Shown piece by piece: positions 17,710 to 27,879 of a stretch of 64,000 bases of DNA. A program made the translations under genes and the position numbers. The notes beneath the pieces are model-generated. The model saw only the letters and a program-made list of their open reading frames with translations, made no database searches and was not told where the DNA came from. Every line of letters starts with the position of its first letter. Position 1 is the first letter of the stretch. The DNA lies in NCBI GenBank assembly GCA_027339635.1, contig DAHWNZ010000008.1, positions 1 through 64,000 on the forward strand, read 5' to 3'. This DNA is from AG-12 sp027339635. GTDB taxonomy: Bacteria; Chloroflexota; Dormibacteria; Aeolococcales; Bog-877.

Positions 17710-17814
17710 GTGACAGTGACTCTGTCGGCACCTGCTGGTTCCGAGCACCCTGCGCTGCCGGGGTTCCCGACCGGGCCCTTACCCTGTTTTGGCGATCTCG
17801 TGGGTGGCCCATGA
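17710..17814 (+). CDS. Possible 34-residue leader peptide coupled to the TetR gene
   Basis: GTG at 17710 follows the purine-rich GGGGAGG (17699-17705) with 4-nt spacing. It opens a 34-codon frame ending in TGA at 17812-17814, which overlaps the TetR ATG (ATGA, 17811-17814). The TetR gene itself has only a weak ribosome binding site. The geometry suggests translational coupling. The peptide includes LPGFPTGPLPCFGDLVGGP, faintly like a cytochrome P450 N-terminus, so it could also be a remnant. The call rests on geometry alone. Confidence 0.3.
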   Translation: MTVTLSAPAGSEHPALPGFPTGPLPCFGDLVGGP

Positions 17815-18554
17815 CGGGCTCGGAGCGGCAGCGAGCTCCCTGGCTCCCCCAGGGCGCGATCAATAAGGTGGGGCGGATCTCGCCCCGCAAGCAGGCCGCT
17901 GACAAATCTCCAGCGTCGAGACGGCTGCCCTGGGAGGAGCGCCGGGCCCAGTTGCTCCAGGCATGCCTGGAGACCTTCGTGGCTATGGGCCTTGAGATGA
18001 CCACCATGGATACGATCGCAGCCAGAGCGGGAGTCAGCAAGCCTCTTGTGTACCGCCACTTCCACAATCGATTCGAGGCGCTGATGGCGGTCGTCGACCA
18101 GCAGGCCGACTTGCTGATGGCGCGCGTACGCGCCCCGCTGCGGCCGGGAGCGGGATCGGAGTTGGACTCCGTCATCCAGGGCTTTCTCGCCTTCGCCGGA
18201 GAGGCCCCGGGAGGATTTCGCCTTCTCTTCCATCTCGTGGATGGGAGCCCCGGTCCGGCCAAGAGGAGGCTCGATGAGTTGCGAGATGGCCTCGGGGGCA
18301 CCCTGACCCGCGCCCTGGTTGCAAGTCTGCCGCCTGCTTTGGGGTTGGAGCAAGCCATCTCCGAGTCCCGCGTCGGACACCTGATGGTGTCGATTCTGGA
18401 GGGGGTGGCCGCGGGCCTGGCCGAGGGAGAGGACCCCGCCCTAGTGGCTCAGATCCTGACCCGACTGCTGCGCCCCGACAGGGTGGCGGAGGCGGTCATG
18501 CCCAACCAGGGTTCGGCGCTGGCCGAACGCGGCTTGCGCGCTGGGCTCAGGTGA
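17811..18554 (+). CDS. TetR/AcrR family transcriptional regulator
   Basis: A 247-residue regulator with a basic N-terminal extension of about 40 residues. The DNA-binding domain follows: RRAQLLQACLETFVAMGLEMTTMDTIAARAGVS, then KPLVYRHFHNRFEALMAV, residues 43-95. The C-terminal domain begins with an EAPGGFRLLFHLVDG segment typical of the TetR_C group. It diverges from an aldehyde dehydrogenase and overlaps a possible short leader frame upstream. The ligand is unknown. Confidence 0.9.
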   Translation: MTGSERQRAPWLPQGAINKVGRISPRKQAADKSPASRRLPWEERRAQLLQACLETFVAMGLEMTTMDTIAARAGVSKPLVYRHFHNRFEALMAVVDQQADLLMARVRAPLRPGAGSELDSVIQGFLAFAGEAPGGFRLLFHLVDGSPGPAKRRLDELRDGLGGTLTRALVASLPPALGLEQAISESRVGHLMVSILEGVAAGLAEGEDPALVAQILTRLLRPDRVAEAVMPNQGSALAERGLRAGLR

Positions 18555-18742
18555 GAGCGGGATCATTCGTGGAGCTGGCCCTCAACAGCGACGGTCCCCT
18601 GGGCTCTGTCCCGGGCCTCACTGCTGCTCTCGGTTCGCCGCCACGCCCTGGCGCCCTTTACCCCCGCTCCAATTGGTGCTCCTAGTCCGGTGCCATCCCG
18701 TCAGGGTTGCAGGATTTGGGGGCTGTGATGTTAGGTTCCTCC

Positions 18743-21700
18743 AAGGAGTGAAGAGATGAGTGGCGGGGCCGGGCTCCCTGCGGTCCTGGGGCCGACGCGT
18801 CTGCTGGGTGGACCCGGGTCGGGCAAGACCGAGACGCTGGCCCGGATTGCCGTGGATTGGCTTGAGTCAGGTGGTGACCACAAGCGGGTGGTGGTCGTCA
18901 CCCGCAACCGGATTGGGCTGCGGGTCATGCTGGATCACCTCGGCCGCCTGCTGCCCACTTGCAGCTTTCCACCGCGGACCGTGACTCAGGAGACTTTGGC
19001 ACGCCAGGTCCTGCGGTCCCTGGGCGAGCCGGATGACCAGACCAGACCGCTCAGCAGGGTCGGGGAGTGGTTGGCCATGACCCGGGCCTTCCAGGACGCA
19101 ACCCCCCTTTTGGATCGGCTGCGTCCCTTGGTGGGTGACCCGAGCTGCATCGAGGACGCGCTGGAATTCGCCTCCTTGCTGAAGCAGGGACTCGTGGGCC
19201 TCGCCCTGTTGGCGGAACGTCTCAGCCGCGACCAGGGAGTGCTGGCGGAGCTGACGGTCATAATGGCCCGCTATCAGGATGCCCTGGCCACAATGGGCGG
19301 CCGCGACGCCCGCGACCTGACGGTCGCCGCGGTTGAGAGACTGCAGAGGGATCAGGGAGCGCTGGCGGGGTGGGCGGACCTGCTCTTGGTCGACGAGGCC
19401 GAGGATCTCAATCCAGCCCAGTGGCAGTTGCTGGAGCTCCTGGTCGAGCGGATGGCGCCCCCTTGCCGGGCGGTGCTGGCGGGGGAGCCGACGGTCGCCC
19501 TCCCTTCGTTTCAGGGCCCCCCGGCGAGGTTCTTCAACGAGGCCTTCCCCCGCCGTTTCCACGCCGCCGACCTGGCTCTGCCAGGCCCCGAGACTGCCTG
19601 GCTCGCCGCGGTCGGCGAGGTCCTCGCCCAGAGGTCTCCGGGGCTCGGCTCACCGGGCTCTGAGGGGCTAGGGCCGCGGCGGCCAGCCACGGCCGCCATC
19701 TGGTCCGCCGGCGACGAGACCGAGGAGGCCATGGCGATCGCCCGAGAGATCAGAAGGGCCAGGCTCGCCGAGGAGGTGGCGTACGACGAGGTGGCGATCC
19801 TGCTCTGGGACCCGGGGGCGCAACTCGCTCCGATTGCCGCCGCCCTCGCTGAGCTGCGAGTGCCCTTTCACGTGTGGCAGCGGAGATGGGCTGGAAGCAT
19901 TGCCACGCGCGCCGTGATCACCTGGCTGAGAGCGCTGGCCGCTCCCCAGGATGATCTCGCCGTCGCGGAGGCACTCTCTCTTGGCCCCCAGGGCCTGCAG
20001 CCATCCGAGCTCAGGGACCTGCGGCAGAGGGCTGCTCGAGATCAGGTGCGACTCGCAACCACGCTGGCAAACCTGGCCCGCGCGGCTCCCAATTCGCGCG
20101 AGAATCAGGGGCTAGGCCGGACTCCGGCGCTGGCCAGTCTCTGGCTGGATCTTGGGGGGGGACGGCCCGATCTTGGGGCGGCATTGATGGACCCCGCCGC
20201 ACTTAGGGACGTGATCGGCAAGATTGAGCGTGGCACCGGCTTGTCCCAACTCGCCCTCTCGCATCTGGAAACGGCGGCTGCCATGGCCAACCTGGACCGG
20301 GTGGCCAGCGATGCCATCGAGGCCAGCAGACGCCTGGGTGCGGCGGACAGGCCGCTCTCGGAATGGATCGAAGTGATTGAGGTCGCGGTTCGGGTCAGCG
20401 GAGTGGAACAGGACCACGGGGTGCTGGCCCCGCCTGAGGCGGTCGCTGTCGTGAGCGCCCAGAATGCCAAGGGTGCCAGCTGGCGCAGGGTTTTTCTTCC
20501 CGGGATGGTCGCGGGCGCCATGCCCCGGCTTGGCAGGGATGGTGGGCTACTCACCCAGGCCGAGCTCCAGACCCTGCTGGACCGGGTCCCGGAGCTGGAG
20601 GATGTGATGGGCGCCCCAGGGGATCACCTGGAGAGGGAGTGCCGCCGTTTCTTGATGGCCACGACAAGGGCCCGCGAGCAGGTGGTGCTCTCGTGGAGCA
20701 GACGAGGCTCCCTGGCCGAGCGGGAGCCGTCCACGTTCCTCGCCGCCGTGAAGACGGCCGGAGGGGTTCAGGAGGTTGCCGCCCCACTGGCAACTCCTGT
20801 GGCGGTGGCTGACCTGGTCTGTCATTGGGCGATTGCCTTGAGCCATGGCCGCCCTCCCACAGGTTCCTCCAGAATGCCAGAGCACCTGGCCCGAGCCCGA
20901 CAGGTGGCCGGTTGGATGACGCCGTGGGATCCAGTCTCGCCCGAGGCGGCCGCTGCCGAGGGCCACCTCAGCGCCAGCGCGCTCAGCGCCTGGCTTGCCT
21001 GCCCGCGCCTGTACTACTTCGGCCAACTTCGACTCCGCCGGGAAGACACCGTGGGCACGGTCCTGGGGGTGGCCGCTCACAGCCTGCTTGAGTTCGCCCA
21101 CCGCGAGCGGGCATCTTGGGCCGACTCGCCTGATCTGTTCACCCCCATGGCGCTGACTCACATTCACGACCAGCTCATGCCAGGGGTTCGCGAGCGGCTC
21201 GTGGACCCGCTGGGCTCGTTCTACGTGGAGGCGTGGCTCAACCGCTTGGCCAGGAGGTGGGCCAAGGTGGTGTTGGAGGAGCGTCGCATGGGTGAACAGG
21301 TCGCCAGCGAGGTCGCCTTCGATCTCCCAATCGAGGAATTCGCACTGGTGGGCAAGATCGACGCCCTGTGGCATGATCCCCAGGGCGACCTGGAGGTGGT
21401 CGACTACAAGACCTCTGAGGGAGCTCTTCCCGGCGGTCCTGATATGCGCCGCCAGGTGCTGGGCAACGGGGACAGCGGGCCTTCCGATTGGCAGCTTCCG
21501 ATCTATGCGATGGCGGCGCGCGACCTGCATCTGGACGGGACCGCGGTCCCGGTCAGAGCCCGCAATTGGTACCTGGGCCCGGAGCCGAACCGCTCCGGTT
21601 CACTGGTGACCCGAGGCTTTCGGCTCGGCCAGGCCGAGGGCAGGCTCCCAACGGGCGAGGTCGAGCTGGGCCAGGACGAGTTGGACCGTGTTGAGGCGGA

Positions 21701-21863
21701 GATAGCACGGCAGGCGCGGCTGATTCGGCAGGGGCGCTTTGCCGCGCTGCCGCGCCACGACATTTACACCTGCCGCGGGTACCTCGGATGTAGCCTCGCT
21801 CGTTGCTGCGACGGCGAGGGCACCGTGGGAGGAGCTTTCCCCCTGCCAGTGCCTCGACCATGA
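18743..21863 (+). CDS. adnA: AdnA-like/AddB-like UvrD-family helicase with RecB-like nuclease domain
   Basis: The ATG is at 18756, after AAGGAG at 18743-18748. The 1035-residue protein joins an N-terminal UvrD-type motor (residues about 15-650) to a C-terminal PD-(D/E)xK nuclease. Walker A GGPGSGKT (18-25) and motif II LLVDEAEDLNPAQ are intact. Motif III is degenerate: GEPTVALPSFQG where GD-x2-QSIYxFRGA is usual. SAQNAKGASWRRVFL and MATTRAREQVVL stand for motifs V and VI. The nuclease has LEVVDYKTS and cysteines in SAWLACPRLYYFG and CRGYLGCSLARCC, suggesting a [4Fe-4S]-bound fold. The stop overlaps the next gene by 4 bp. Pairing of two motor-nucleases matches mycobacterial AdnAB; AddB is the alternative. 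Confidence 0.78.
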
Positions 21864-24800
21864 ACGGGAGCTCACGTGATCTCCTGCTTGATCCACTGAC
21901 CGACGCCCAACGCGAGGTCGTCCTCCAGCGCGGCCGTGGCCCGATCAAGGTTGCGGCCGCTGCCGGCAGTGGGAAGACCACCACCATGGCGGCGCTCTAC
22001 GCCGATGCGGTGAGGGCGGGCACCTCGCCTCAGCACATTTTGGCGGTGACCTTCACCGAGCGTGGGGCGGCCGAGCTGCGCCAACGCATAGCCACCACCC
22101 TGGAGGCGTTGTCGCCCGCCTGGAGCAGGGCCGACCTCGGCGGGCTGGAGGGAGCCTGGATTGGAACCTTCCATCACTTTGCCCGGCGCCTGCTGGGGGA
22201 ACACTCATATCGGGCGGGGCTTTCCCGTGACTTCAGCGTCCTCGACGAGGTTGAGGCTAGCCTGCGGCTTGAGGCCGCGATGAGGCGGGTCAGGGACTCC
22301 CTGCCCAGCGATCCGCTCATTCAGGGGATGGCGGGCGACGGCGGATCTCCCCGAGAGCTGCTGAGCCTGGTGGGGGAGTCGGCTCAGGCTGTCTCCAGTC
22401 TTCGGTCCACGGCCATGACCATCGCCGACTGCCGCCGAGAGTCCGAGTCGGCATACCTGCGCTTTCTGGCCATGGGCGACCCGGAATCCGAGGTCCGGTG
22501 GCATCGTCTGGCCCTGCACCTGACTCTGGAGGTCTGGCAGAGCTATGAGAGGTCCTTGGACGAGCAGCGTCTGATTGACTTCGACGGCCTGCTGCGGGCG
22601 GCGCTCGCAGCCATAAGGAGCTCCGAGTGGCTCTCCTCATGGTGTGCTGACAACTTCCAGATGGTGATTGTGGACGAGTTCCAGGACACCAGCGCCATCC
22701 AGGGCGCGCTGCTTGATGCCCTGATCGGCAGCCACCTGGAGCGGCTCTTTGTGGTCGGAGACTCCCGGCAGGCGATCTTTGCCTTCAGGGATGCCCGCCC
22801 GGAGGCCATGAGGTTGGCTCCCGGCCGGTCGTTTCGGCTATTTCGCAACTACCGGTCGTGGCGGCCAATACTCACCGCAGCAGACCACGTGATCCGGGCC
22901 GACCCGCAGTTTCAGGAAGACGAGCCGATGGAGGTGGGCCGGGAAGATTACCCGGGACACGCCGTGCTGCTGGGTGCGGCGGCCTCGGTGGAGGAGGAGG
23001 CGGAGGGGATCGCGGCCGTGGTGGAGGCGCTCCATCGATCCGGAATTCCGTCCGGCAATGGAACCACCAAGGCGGTCGGGTATCAGGACATCGCCATTCT
23101 CAGCTACACGTTCTCGAAGTTGGGCAGGCCCCTCGAAGACGCCATGAGGAACCATCAGATCCCGTTTCAAACAGCCACCGGCCAGCTGCTCGAGCGCCCC
23201 GAGGTGAAGGACGCTCTGGCGCTGCTCCGGGCCGCCGACTCGGACGATGATCAGGCCTGGGTCAGGGTGCTGCAGAGCCCCTGGGTCAGGGTTTCGGACG
23301 CGCAGATGCTCAGGCTCTCGCGATCAACTGAAGCCGGCGCGGCATCACTCATAAGCCGGGTGCGCAGCAACCTGGCCCAGAGCGAACTCCCGCCGGCTTT
23401 GACGGCGAGGCTGGCCGAGATATTCCTCGTGATCGAGCGCCTGCGTGAACTGGCCCGCCACCGCCCCGCCTCCGAGGTGGTCAGGTCCGCCATCGACTGG
23501 AGCGGCCTGGGAGAGCTCCAGGCCGCTCGCGCCGCAGGGGGGCATCCTGACGGGGGCCGCTCACAGGCGGCGCTGCGCGACCTGCAGCGACTGGCCGTGG
23601 GATCTCAGCCCGCGGGCGGATGGGTTGGCCTGCCTGAGTTTTTGACCCGCGTCGACGCCATGGCGAAGCAGGGAGGTCAGGCGGAGCCGGTGGCCCGTGA
23701 CGAGCAGCCAAAGGTCACACTCAGCACCATACATCGGGCCAAGGGCCTGGAGTGGCCGGTTGTGATCCTAGCCGACTGCCGTCCCCATCACCAGCGTGGG
23801 CCCAAGGGAATAATCTGGGATGAAGGGGAGAATGCCATCGTGGTGCCCAGGTTGGACAGGAAGGACACCATGGCAGGGTCTCGCTGGAAGGGCCTGCCCC
23901 GGGCCCGGGTTCCCGTGGAAGAGCACCGACGGCTGGTTTACGTGGCCATGACCAGGGCGCGCGACCTGCTGCTGATCACCACCACACGCCCCGGGTCCAA
24001 GGTCTCCGGCGTGACCCTGGACCAACTCTTAGAAGAGCTCCCTGGCCGGCAGCTCGGCCAGGGAGAGTACGCCGAACTGGTCACCGCCATGGTGGAGCAG
24101 GAGGTGGATTGGCTGCGGCCCCTGACCGGATTCCCCCACGAGGTGACCCTGCCGTGGCTCCCGGAGCCGGACAGGAAGTTGCGCGCCACACCACCCGTTT
24201 CGGCCCCACTCGCGGCTGATCCACTCCTGAACGACAGGATCTGCGAACTCGACCTGTGGACCATGGAGGCGGCTTCGGGCCTGCCACGAGTTCGTCAGGT
24301 CAGCTTCAGCGCCCTCCAGACTCTGGAGGAGTGCCCGCGCCAATTCTGGTTCATCCACGTGGTCGGGTTCTCTTCGCCGGTTGATGCGCAGGACGCCGCG
24401 GCTCCGACCCGGAGCGGTCCCGAGGGCGGGCCGCGGGCGCTGTCGCGCGGGCGCGCCCTGCGGCTCGGCGCCATCCTGCACGCGGTGTTGGAAAGGGCCC
24501 ACAGCGATCCCGCGCACCCCCCAGCGCTGAGCGATCTGGAGGCCTGTTTGGAGCAACTGGCCGGTCATCTCGAGCTCGAGGAGGCAGGCGAAGCCCGCCA
24601 TATGCTCCGCGCCTATTCGCGATCCGAGGTGGTGGGGCTGCCCACCTTGGGGGTTGAGGTGCCATTCCGCTGGCGGGATTGGGCGGGGGCTGGTATGCCG
24701 GTGCTCACGGGGGTCATGGACAGGATCGCCCTGGCGGCGGATGGCGCAAACCTGATTCTTGACTACAAGACCAACCACACCATGTCGGCGGTCGAGATGG

Positions 24801-25096
24801 AGCATTACTCCCATCAGCTGCGTCTCTACGCGATGGCGCTGGAAGCGACCCACGACCCTGGCGCCGTTCCCGCACGCGCGGCGCTGGTGCTGCTGCGGAA
24901 GGGGGATGTGGTTGAGGTCGACTGCAGCACCCAGGCGAAGCGGCACACCCTGGACTGGGCCTCCTCGCTTGCCTCGAGCATTGGCGGGGGCGGCCAGCTC
25001 TCGGGGCTCTCGCACCCCAAGCGCCCATGCTCGACCTGCCAGTTCCAGCCGGTGTGCCCTGAACGTCGCACGGAACCGGGCCAACCCACGTCCTGA
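21860..25096 (+). CDS. adnB: AdnB-like/AddA-like UvrD-family helicase with RecB-like nuclease domain
   Basis: The 1078-residue partner subunit starts with ATG at 21860, inside an ATGA overlap with the upstream stop. Motor motifs are canonical: AAAGSGKTTT, VTFTERGAAELRQRI, VDEFQDTSAIQ, VVGDSRQAIFAFRDA, STIHRAKGLEWPVVIL and VYVAMTRARDLLL. The C-terminal nuclease has SFSALQTLEECPRQFWF, GAILHAVLERAH, LILDYKTNHT and the cysteine cluster CSTCQFQPVC, which with the earlier cysteine would bind [4Fe-4S]. With the upstream gene it should form the heterodimeric double-strand-break end-resection machine. No recB/C/D genes are nearby. Confidence 0.85.
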   Translation: MNGSSRDLLLDPLTDAQREVVLQRGRGPIKVAAAAGSGKTTTMAALYADAVRAGTSPQHILAVTFTERGAAELRQRIATTLEALSPAWSRADLGGLEGAWIGTFHHFARRLLGEHSYRAGLSRDFSVLDEVEASLRLEAAMRRVRDSLPSDPLIQGMAGDGGSPRELLSLVGESAQAVSSLRSTAMTIADCRRESESAYLRFLAMGDPESEVRWHRLALHLTLEVWQSYERSLDEQRLIDFDGLLRAALAAIRSSEWLSSWCADNFQMVIVDEFQDTSAIQGALLDALIGSHLERLFVVGDSRQAIFAFRDARPEAMRLAPGRSFRLFRNYRSWRPILTAADHVIRADPQFQEDEPMEVGREDYPGHAVLLGAAASVEEEAEGIAAVVEALHRSGIPSGNGTTKAVGYQDIAILSYTFSKLGRPLEDAMRNHQIPFQTATGQLLERPEVKDALALLRAADSDDDQAWVRVLQSPWVRVSDAQMLRLSRSTEAGAASLISRVRSNLAQSELPPALTARLAEIFLVIERLRELARHRPASEVVRSAIDWSGLGELQAARAAGGHPDGGRSQAALRDLQRLAVGSQPAGGWVGLPEFLTRVDAMAKQGGQAEPVARDEQPKVTLSTIHRAKGLEWPVVILADCRPHHQRGPKGIIWDEGENAIVVPRLDRKDTMAGSRWKGLPRARVPVEEHRRLVYVAMTRARDLLLITTTRPGSKVSGVTLDQLLEELPGRQLGQGEYAELVTAMVEQEVDWLRPLTGFPHEVTLPWLPEPDRKLRATPPVSAPLAADPLLNDRICELDLWTMEAASGLPRVRQVSFSALQTLEECPRQFWFIHVVGFSSPVDAQDAAAPTRSGPEGGPRALSRGRALRLGAILHAVLERAHSDPAHPPALSDLEACLEQLAGHLELEEAGEARHMLRAYSRSEVVGLPTLGVEVPFRWRDWAGAGMPVLTGVMDRIALAADGANLILDYKTNHTMSAVEMEHYSHQLRLYAMALEATHDPGAVPARAALVLLRKGDVVEVDCSTQAKRHTLDWASSLASSIGGGGQLSGLSHPKRPCSTCQFQPVCPERRTEPGQPTS

Positions 25097-25517
25097 CTAC
25101 AGTGGTCAATGTCCGGCCGGTGCGGCATATCTCCGCCGCGGGGCACAGAGGATTCGAGGTCGGTCAGGCCGCCTCTTGGACCTACTCTCCCCGGGACTTG
25201 GCTTCCCCTCGGCGGCGTCGCGGCGAACGTAGTGGTATCACATCGAGGTGGCGCCTACAGCTCAGGACCCATGCCTGAAGGCTGGGCGAACTCAGACGTC
25301 CGCAGGGCTGCTAAGGCGCTGGCAGAAGGGATGGCTATTCGGCGCGCTTGCCCCGGCAGTGCGCCGACCCCCTGTCTTCAATAACATGGCGTTCGGATGA
25401 GGATTGTTGTCGCCAAGAGGCCACGGGATCCCCTCTGCCGATTCCCCCGGGGGCGTGCGTGGGGTCTCAATTCTTCCTGGCATTTGACACCAGGCCGATA
25501 TCAGGGAGGGGACGCCG
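25097..25517. other. Intergenic region downstream of adnB-like gene
   Basis: 421 bp with no recognisable gene, RNA or repeat. The end nearest the VOC gene carries a purine-rich GGGAGGGG at about 25504-25511, its ribosome binding site. A TTGACA at about 25484 could be a -35 element, but a convincing -10 is missing. Confidence 0.4.
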
Positions 25518-25892
25518 ATGCCAAACTCCGTCAGGTTTCTGCCGCTTCATCATGTGCAGCTGGCCATCCCGAAGGGTGGCGAGGAGAAGTCCCGTTCCTT
25601 CTGGCGCGACGTCCTTCGCATGGAGGAGGTGGAGAAGCCCGAAGCCCTGGCCGCGCGTGGCGGGTGCTGGTTTCGCGGAGGAGATCTCGAGGTGCATCTC
25701 GGGGTCGAGGAGCCGTTCGCCCCCTCCCGGAAGGCTCACCCGGGGATCCTCGTGGAGGGACTCGCAACCCTGGCGGTACGTCTGGAGCAGAACGGTTGTC
25801 CCGTCCTCTGGGACGGCGACTTTCCCGGGCACCGCAGGTTTTACAGCGAGGATCCGTTCGGCAATCGTCTGGAGTTTTTGGAAAGAGAGTGA
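25518..25892 (+). CDS. VOC superfamily (glyoxalase/dioxygenase-fold) protein
   Basis: A 124-residue single-module VOC protein. The first strand LHHVQLAIPKGGEEKSRSFW, the central FRGGDLEVHLGVEE and the C-terminal FYSEDPFGNRLEFLERE follow the beta-alpha-beta-beta-beta pattern. H12, and E119 in RLEFLE, could be metal ligands; which of the paired modules is used cannot be told. Members include glyoxalase I, fosfomycin resistance enzymes and extradiol dioxygenases; nothing here discriminates. It is monocistronic, preceded by a good ribosome binding site. Confidence 0.85.
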   Translation: MPNSVRFLPLHHVQLAIPKGGEEKSRSFWRDVLRMEEVEKPEALAARGGCWFRGGDLEVHLGVEEPFAPSRKAHPGILVEGLATLAVRLEQNGCPVLWDGDFPGHRRFYSEDPFGNRLEFLERE

Positions 25893-26463
25893 GGCTGAGC
25901 TGATCGTCGAGGGAGGGCAGTTGGCTCGGCGGGCCTGGTGGCGGTCCTCTGGAGTCAGCCCCAGCGCGACGGAGCCCTTGCCCGCCGACCCACGTCCTGG
26001 CAGCGTTCGAAATCCCCCCATCCCCGGCCGGAGCCCCCCGCGACGAGTGCGGCCGCCTGGGCCAGGCCCATCATCGGGACGATCGGCGCACCGATCGCAT
26101 TTCGCGGCGCAATGAGGTACCCAAGAGATTGGGAAGCCGCCCAGGATCTTGAGGACCGTCCTTTTCCTACTCCTGAGCGGCGCCGCGGCTGACGATTTAT
26201 CCGCTCTGCACAGCGACCGGCAGGCCCTGGTTTGGTTCCCGAACCGTGGCCGCGGTGGCTGCTGTCGCAAATCGGGTGATCGCTGGGGGTAGGGACGCTC
26301 TCCAGGAGAGACCGTGTCCCCGCGGGCATGGTCGAGGCCGGGTGGCCGGCCCTGCCTCGTGACAACAACGTCACAGGATGCGCCGGTGCTCGCCATGACC
26401 CGTGACCGTTGGCTCTTCTATGCTCGGCTGCACTTCCAAACTTCACACGGAGACGTATCTGCG
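25893..26463. other. Long non-coding interval upstream of secreted protein gene
   Basis: 571 bp without a credible gene. It contains a perfect dyad GTGAC-AACAAC-GTCAC (26359-26374), about 90 bp upstream of the secreted protein start. The spacing of the half-sites (8 bp between GTGA and TCAC) does not fit the CRP consensus. The long leader may carry regulatory RNA, but no riboswitch class was recognised. Confidence 0.4.
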
Positions 26464-27879
26464 ATGCGCTTAGGGAAAATCCTCTCAGGGCTGACGGTGG
26501 CCGGGGCGCTGGCCCTGATGACGGCGGGGATCTCGACCGTGTCCGCATCTGGCGGCGCGTTCACGATCAGTTGGAGCCCCACCTCCCCAACTACGTCCGC
26601 GGACGTCGTGCTGACGACGGAAATTTCCGGTTGTGGAACCGGCAACACCTCGCTGCCGTCGCTGTACTACTGGGCCTCCGACGGACCTTCGACGTACAAC
26701 AACTACTACACCAACACTCAGCTAACCAACGGCGGGGACACCGCCCAGGCCTCCGTCGACCTGGGCCCGCTGCCGGCGGGAACCTATACCGTTTACGCCT
26801 ACGGCCGCGGCATACCGTGCTTTGGCTCCTCCTATAACTTCACCTACACCGCCACGAGTTACATGACCGTGGGCGCCTCGGGGCCGTCTACCCCCACTGA
26901 CGTTACGGCCAGCACGAATGCCAACGGCACCGTCGGTCTCTCGTGGAGCCCATCGACGGATGGTGCAGGAACCGTCACCTCCTATGCCGTCACCTCCTCA
27001 CCATCCTGCTCGTCGTGCGCGGGGCTGACCGTCAGCGGGAATCCGGCGGCCAGTTCCACCACCGTGTCGGGTCTCACCCTGGGCACGGCCTACGACTTCA
27101 CGGTGGTCGCCACTGACTCAAACGGGGCTCACAGCTCGTCTTCGCTGGCCAGCAACTCTGTGGTCCCGGCCACTGTTCCGGGCCGGCCGGGCAACGTCAG
27201 TGCGGATGGCGGCCTGGGGTCTGCCACTATCACTTGGGCCGCCGCCGCGGCAAACGGTTCTGCGGTCTCTGCCTATTTGGTGACCGCTTCGCCGGGAGGC
27301 GCCAGCTGCCGGTGGTCCAGCGGGCCATTGCAATGCCAGATCTCCGGCCTCAGTAACGGCAGGAGCTACACGTTCACGGTGGTCGCGACCAACGCCGTTG
27401 GGTTAGGGCCAGCCTCGTCACCATCCGCACCGGTAACTCCCAACCAAGCGGCTCTGACTGTGAGCCAGGACAGGGTCGGTAGCCGAGAAGCCACCGTGGC
27501 CGGAACCGGTCTGATGCCAGGTAGCACCGTCACCATCTCCCTGCATTCCGCGGTGCCCATCAATCTGGCCACGGTAATCGTGGGTCAGAGCGGCTCCTTC
27601 GTCCAGACCGTGAGCTTTCCCGCCAACACGCCAGCGGGGGCCCACACCGTGCTGGCCGTGGGGACGTCGCCGGCCGGGGTCATGGTGAGCGGTTCTCTGG
27701 CCGTCACTGTCTCCAACACCGTGGCGGTGCCGGCCACGGGCGCCTCCCTCCTGACGGTCCAGAACTTGGGAGCGTCGGTCGTATTGATGAGTTTGGGACT
27801 GGGCATGGTTGCCCTCGGTATTCGCCGCCGGCGATTGGAAATCTCCTCAGCGGGCTCGGCCATCGACTCGAGCATCTGA
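26464..27879 (+). CDS. Secreted fibronectin type III repeat protein with sortase-like C-terminus
   Basis: A 471-residue exported protein. The start is ATG at 26464, giving a signal peptide MRLGKILSGLTVAGALALM followed by cleavage near SVSASGG. An N-terminal beta domain carries CGTGNTS and IPCFGSS cysteines. Two fibronectin III modules follow (PSTPTDVTASTNANGTVGLSW and VPGRPGNVSADGGLGSATITW), then an Ig-like module. The C-terminus has VPATG (422-426), a hydrophobic helix and RRRR, an LPxTG-like cell-wall sorting signal with V for L; the tail after RRRR is longer than usual. Likely a surface adhesion or wall-binding protein; the exact target is unknown. Confidence 0.78.
   Translation: MRLGKILSGLTVAGALALMTAGISTVSASGGAFTISWSPTSPTTSADVVLTTEISGCGTGNTSLPSLYYWASDGPSTYNNYYTNTQLTNGGDTAQASVDLGPLPAGTYTVYAYGRGIPCFGSSYNFTYTATSYMTVGASGPSTPTDVTASTNANGTVGLSWSPSTDGAGTVTSYAVTSSPSCSSCAGLTVSGNPAASSTTVSGLTLGTAYDFTVVATDSNGAHSSSSLASNSVVPATVPGRPGNVSADGGLGSATITWAAAAANGSAVSAYLVTASPGGASCRWSSGPLQCQISGLSNGRSYTFTVVATNAVGLGPASSPSAPVTPNQAALTVSQDRVGSREATVAGTGLMPGSTVTISLHSAVPINLATVIVGQSGSFVQTVSFPANTPAGAHTVLAVGTSPAGVMVSGSLAVTVSNTVAVPATGASLLTVQNLGASVVLMSLGLGMVALGIRRRRLEISSAGSAIDSSI

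Noticed and set aside
26359..26374. CRP-type site reading of the GTGAC dyad.
   Set aside because: The GTGA and TCAC half-sites are 8 bp apart rather than the 6 bp of the CRP consensus.
26314..26463. Longer N-terminus of the secreted protein.
   Set aside because: It has no signal-peptide features, while ATG at 26464 starts a typical one.
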